From positions 1 through 16,550 of the forward strand of contig JANYHY010000772.1 in the NCBI GenBank assembly GCA_025362165.1: a DNA stretch of 16,550 bases. The letters run 5' to 3'. The notes beneath the pieces are model-generated. The model saw nothing but the letters and a program-made list of their open reading frames with translations. It was not told the DNA's origin and ran no database searches. The DNA is from Myxococcales bacterium. Lineage in GTDB: Bacteria; Myxococcota_A; Polyangia; Polyangiales; Polyangiaceae. A program made the translations under genes and the position numbers. Of the stretch, positions 13,575 to 16,550 are shown one piece after another. How positions within the stretch are numbered: position 1 is the first letter of the stretch; each line of letters starts with the position of its first letter.

Positions 13575-15191
13575 TCAACGCGACGGTGATGGGCAGCCGT
13601 GCTGCGCGCGCGGGCCTGCAAAATAGGGGCAAGCGTCGGCCTCTGGGTCGTTGTCAATCTGGAGCGGTAGTTCTCCGAAGTAGGTGGCGCGAGACGCGCG
13701 TGCGGGGAGCGCATCGTACACGAGCTTGCCGGGATCGCAGAGTCCGTCGCCGTCGGAGTCCTTGACACCTCGCGCGTGCGCGTCGGAGCAGCGCCCAGAC
13801 ACTGTGGGCAGCGTGTCTTGTTTGTCGGGCACTCCGTCGCTGTCCCAGTCGTACGTGGTGGGCACGCGCACGAGCTCGTCGTCGGGCAGACCGTCCGCGT
13901 CGGCGTCGAAGCTCCGCGCGTCGAACAGATCGATCTGCTCCGGCATGTCGCACCCGAAGCGATTGAAGTACAGCCACTCGCGCTCGTTGAAGTAGCCCCA
14001 CGGTCCCGGCGAAGTGCCATCGCGGCGCGTGTAGACGTAGAAGGTTCGCACGACGTGACGGCCGCGAACCTTCCGCACCGCTCTCACGCGAACGATCTCT
14101 GCCGTGGTGCTCAACTCGAGATGACCGCCCTCTACGGCTTGCTCGAAGTCGTCGGAGAACGTGAGCACATCACCGAGCGGCTTGTCGACCGCGCCAGAGA
14201 CCTCGACCCAGCGCACCTCCTCGATCGCGTTGGCGGCGGTCACGTCGAGGGTCAAGTGACTCGACTCCGCCCAGTAGTTCATCGGCCCGCCGCGTGCGCC
14301 TGACACGCTCACCGCATCGTCGGCACACAGATCGAGATCGTCCGGAATGCCGTCGTGATCTGCGTCAGGGCCCGTGTGGGGAGTGAGCGGGTAGCCGTCG
14401 TCGAGGTCGCGCACGCCATCGCGATCAACGTCGCGACAGAACGGCCCTGTGACGTCCTTGCACTCGTGCGGCAGCTCGCCTGGCTGCGCGCAGTGCAACG
14501 GAACGCCCAGATCGCAGCCGTTTCCATCGTCGGGCAAGAGGCCGAGAGCGCGCAGAGCAGAGGGCTCGAAGAAGGCTACATCGGGTTGATCGCGAGGCTC
14601 GAGATCGGAGAACTGCGTCGTCGAAGGCAGGCCCAGCTCCCACCGGAGCAGACGCTGCTGCTTGTTGCGCAGACCTTGGTGGAAGAAGCCGAACGTGTGA
14701 AAGAGCTTGTGCACGAGCACGTTCGACGAGAGCGCCACCTGCGACGAAGGCTCGAGGCAAGTGAACCGTACGCCGTCAATCACGACTCCCAAGCTGTGCG
14801 CGTCCGTGCACCACGGCGTCGCACGATCGGGAGCGAACGCGAGAGCGTCGTACGTCCGCGAGCCCGTGTGCATGCGCAGCTCGCGGAACCAAGCCTCGAA
14901 GGTGCGAGCGTCGTAACGAACGGTGTCGTCCCCGAGCTCGCGCGCATCCAGCTGGATCAGGGTCGTGCGAAGACGGAGGCGCCCGAGCGACTCACGCTCG
15001 ATCACTGTGCTCGTCCGCTGCAACACTCGTTCATAGTGCTCTGCACCGATCGCGACCGCCGCTGGATGCGCCTTGTCCGTGATCACCACGAACAGCATTT
15101 CGAGCGCTCTCTCCGCGCTCGCGGAGTCCGTACGCCCCATCGCGGCCACCGCGAAGATTCCCACGAAGAGCACCGCGCGACTCAGCCTCAC
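13575..15191 (-). CDS. Secreted TSP3-repeat protein with altered metzincin zinc motif
   Basis: The 538-residue protein has an N-terminal signal peptide (MRLSRAVLFVGIFAVAAMG...ASA). An N-terminal domain of about 200 residues contains HKLFHTFGFFH at 161-171. This is the metzincin HEXXHXXGXXH pattern with all three His and the Gly present but with Lys162 in the place of the catalytic Glu. I see no clear Met-turn after it. Thrombospondin type-3 calcium-binding repeats come in two groups, residues 254-290 (DVDRDGVRD, DADHDGIPD) and 429-490 (DADADGLPD, DWDSDGVPD, DSDGDGLCD). They flank a beta-rich region of about 130 residues (300-425). Ten or so Cys suggest disulfides in an extracytoplasmic protein. 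The start is GTG at 15191 with no good ribosome site. It probably binds calcium and zinc; proteolysis is doubtful. It lies just downstream of tRNA-Leu. Confidence 0.85.
   Translation of the reverse strand: MRLSRAVLFVGIFAVAAMGRTDSASAERALEMLFVVITDKAHPAAVAIGAEHYERVLQRTSTVIERESLGRLRLRTTLIQLDARELGDDTVRYDARTFEAWFRELRMHTGSRTYDALAFAPDRATPWCTDAHSLGVVIDGVRFTCLEPSSQVALSSNVLVHKLFHTFGFFHQGLRNKQQRLLRWELGLPSTTQFSDLEPRDQPDVAFFEPSALRALGLLPDDGNGCDLGVPLHCAQPGELPHECKDVTGPFCRDVDRDGVRDLDDGYPLTPHTGPDADHDGIPDDLDLCADDAVSVSGARGGPMNYWAESSHLTLDVTAANAIEEVRWVEVSGAVDKPLGDVLTFSDDFEQAVEGGHLELSTTAEIVRVRAVRKVRGRHVVRTFYVYTRRDGTSPGPWGYFNEREWLYFNRFGCDMPEQIDLFDARSFDADADGLPDDELVRVPTTYDWDSDGVPDKQDTLPTVSGRCSDAHARGVKDSDGDGLCDPGKLVYDALPARASRATYFGELPLQIDNDPEADACPYFAGPRAQHGCPSPSR
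14679..14711 (-). other. Metzincin zinc-site motif with Glu-to-Lys change
   Basis: The codons encode HKLFHTFGFFH. His161, His165 and His171 fit the three zinc ligands and Gly168 fits the turn. The codon at 14708-14706 is AAG (Lys), one transition away from GAG (Glu), the general base in active metzincins. Confidence 0.75.
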
Positions 15192-15214
15192 GACAAGCGG
15201 TATATGCGATTTCT

Positions 15215-15300
15215 TGGTGGCCCCTGCGGGGATCGAACCCGCACGCCCTCTCGGGCCGTGGATTTTAAATCCACTGCGTATGCCATTCCGCCAAGGGGCC
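15215..15300 (-). tRNA. tRNA-Leu (anticodon UAA), CCA encoded
   Basis: The minus strand folds as a class II tRNA. The acceptor arm GGCCCCT pairs with AGGGGCC, the anticodon stem is GTGGA/TCCAC, and its 7-nt loop TTTAAAA gives anticodon UAA. A long variable arm GCCC-GAGA-GGGC is diagnostic of Leu/Ser/Tyr, and the T-arm is GCGGG-TTCGATC-CCCGC. The discriminator base is A, as expected for leucine. The terminal CCA is encoded at 15217-15215. It reads UUA and, by wobble, UUG. It sits between the Eis-like gene and the TSP3 gene, on the same strand as both. Confidence 0.97.
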
Positions 15301-15328
15301 GTGCGCGTTCACTACATAGAGATATCAC

Positions 15329-16528
15329 TCAGAACATGTCGCTGATCCATGGCGGCTGTCCCGCGAACAACATGTTCGCTGTCGAGATGGAAGACGCTGG
15401 ACCGGACATCAATCCGACGGACGCGAGCTTGGTCGCGTCGTACATGCCGGAGAACAGCGAGGCGAGACCATTGATGGACAGCGACACCTTCGCCTTCACG
15501 GCAGGCTTCACACGGCCCCGCTTGCCGTTGACGCTGAGCGTCCACGCGCGTGAGTTCTCTTCGAAGATGGGATCCGCGACGGCGAACGTGAGCTCACCAT
15601 CGGCATGGTAGCCGCGAGCTTCAAGCGCCTTCTTCACATGAAGGATGCGCGCGAAGAACCTCTCGCTGTGATCGTTCTCGACCGATACGCACTGCTCGGC
15701 GATGAGCGTCTGTAGCGGATCGTTCGGTGGGCCTTGCCAGAGTGCGTCGCCCACAAGCGAGCGTTGATCGTACAAGAACCGCAGGATCCCGCGCGCCGCG
15801 CGTGGCGTGTTCCAGACCATGTCTCTCACGCGCAGATCGAAGCCGCGATCGTCGACGCGCTTTGGCACGTACAAGAGGTATCCCTCGGGCGCGTCCGCGG
15901 GGCCGAAGACGTACCCAAGCACTTCGTCTAGTGCGGGGGGAGTACCTTGCGCTCTGAACCGGCGATTCCACATCGTGTCATTGCGATCGAGGTGTCCGGG
16001 CTTGTCGCGGACCCCACGCATGTACATCGCTTCGAAGGTCTTGCGCTCGAGCTTGCGCACGCGGCGCACGACGAGTGACCGATCGAACTCTGCCGGTCGC
16101 AGTGATGCGACAGGCGCTCGGTAATGGACTGAGTGCCCTGCGTGCTCGAACCCAAGGCTTCGATAGAAGTAATGCGTCGACGCGAACAGCGTCGCGATCG
16201 GCGTGCCACGCGCTCGCTCCTCACGCAGCGCGGCCTGCAACATCTCTCGCGCGGCTCCGCTCCCCCGGTGCTCGGGCGCGACCCCCACTCCCGCGATACC
16301 TGCACTCTGCACACTTTTGCCGCCGTAAAAATGCCCAAATCGATACGCTCCGAGCCCGCCGATGACTACGCCGTCTTTGCGAGCGACGCGCAGCTCGTCC
16401 TCGCCGAGGCGCGACATCCAGCCTGTCCACAGCTCTGGCGCGAGCGCGAACGACACACTCAGGACGTCTGCGAGTTGCTCTAGCTCGCCCTTCTGCAGAG
16501 GGCCGTACGCGGGAGCTTGCTTGCTCAT
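15329..16528 (-). CDS. Eis-like GNAT N-acetyltransferase with SCP2-like C-terminus
   Basis: The 399-residue protein has a GNAT domain with the acetyl-CoA loop VGVAPEHRGSGAAREML (81-97) and the HYFYRSLGFE strand (119-128), whose Tyr122 is the likely general acid. A second GNAT-like half follows (about 155-290). The SCP2-like domain (about 300-399) includes the stretch AVADPIFEENSRAWTL. It ends in WISDMF, close to the conserved C-terminal Phe of Eis, whose carboxylate takes part in catalysis. This is the Eis/COG4552 architecture. Family members acetylate amines on lysine side chains, polyamines or aminoglycosides; the substrate here is not evident. The ATG at 16528 has no clear ribosome site, and only 22 nt of upstream sequence is in the window. 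It is followed 28 nt later by tRNA-Leu on the same strand. Confidence 0.9.
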   Translation of the reverse strand: MSKQAPAYGPLQKGELEQLADVLSVSFALAPELWTGWMSRLGEDELRVARKDGVVIGGLGAYRFGHFYGGKSVQSAGIAGVGVAPEHRGSGAAREMLQAALREERARGTPIATLFASTHYFYRSLGFEHAGHSVHYRAPVASLRPAEFDRSLVVRRVRKLERKTFEAMYMRGVRDKPGHLDRNDTMWNRRFRAQGTPPALDEVLGYVFGPADAPEGYLLYVPKRVDDRGFDLRVRDMVWNTPRAARGILRFLYDQRSLVGDALWQGPPNDPLQTLIAEQCVSVENDHSERFFARILHVKKALEARGYHADGELTFAVADPIFEENSRAWTLSVNGKRGRVKPAVKAKVSLSINGLASLFSGMYDATKLASVGLMSGPASSISTANMLFAGQPPWISDMF

Positions 16529-16550
16529 GCCACGGATCCGATCGCGGCCT

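Noticed and set aside
12392..13765. 457-codon plus-strand frame overlapping the aminopeptidase
   Set aside because: It is low-complexity and Arg-rich, and it lies out of frame within a convincing M1 peptidase.
14355..15611. 418-codon plus-strand frame across the TSP3 gene, tRNA and Eis-like gene
   Set aside because: It runs antisense through a tRNA and two well supported genes; its composition is a shadow of those genes.

Overview
This is a high-GC chromosomal stretch. The envelope-heavy gene content (FadL-like barrel, secreted TSP3-repeat protein, probable M1 lipoprotein peptidase, GbsR-type regulator) suggests a Gram-negative bacterium, most likely a myxobacterium (Myxococcota, Polyangia-like). 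That placement is inference from style and content; no marker gene here fixes it. I see no mobile element, integrase, CRISPR array or phage gene.

Layout. (1) 1-126: the 3' end of an unrecognised plus-strand gene. (2) 149-4380, minus strand: an apparent operon in the order long-chain polyprenyl diphosphate synthase, GbsR/MarR-type regulator, FadL/OmpP1-like outer-membrane barrel, GT-C membrane glycosyltransferase. Junctions are tight: 34 nt, then an overlap, then a 1-nt TGATG overlap. (3) 4381-4593: a divergent control region with a perfect 8+8 bp palindrome. (4) 4594-5733, plus strand: a membrane GIDE-domain protein with a C-terminal OB-like domain, followed by a strong terminator. (5) 5794-9877, minus strand: a four-gene operon in the order pncB, nicotinamidase-like hydrolase, RavA-type MoxR ATPase, tsaB, with ATGA and GTGA overlaps. 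(6) 9878-10005: a control region with several short repeats. (7) 10006-13571, plus strand: two small unrecognised proteins and a large M1 metallo-aminopeptidase. (8) 13575-16528, minus strand: an Eis-like acetyltransferase, tRNA-Leu(UAA) with encoded CCA, and a secreted TSP3-repeat protein.

How they work together. The polyprenyl synthase operon would supply a long-chain isoprenoid (for quinone or a glycan carrier) alongside an outer-membrane protein and a GT-C enzyme of the type that uses lipid-linked sugars. The pncB operon covers nicotinamide to nicotinate to NaMN, and adds an AAA+ chaperone-like ATPase and the TsaB subunit of the t6A tRNA-modification machinery.

Items most worth a second look: the secreted TSP3 protein has a metzincin zinc motif whose catalytic Glu is replaced by Lys; the GIDE protein carries an OB-like domain where eukaryotic MUL1/MAPL has a RING; and the outer-membrane protein's signal peptide has no ATG, GTG or TTG start codon that could serve it.
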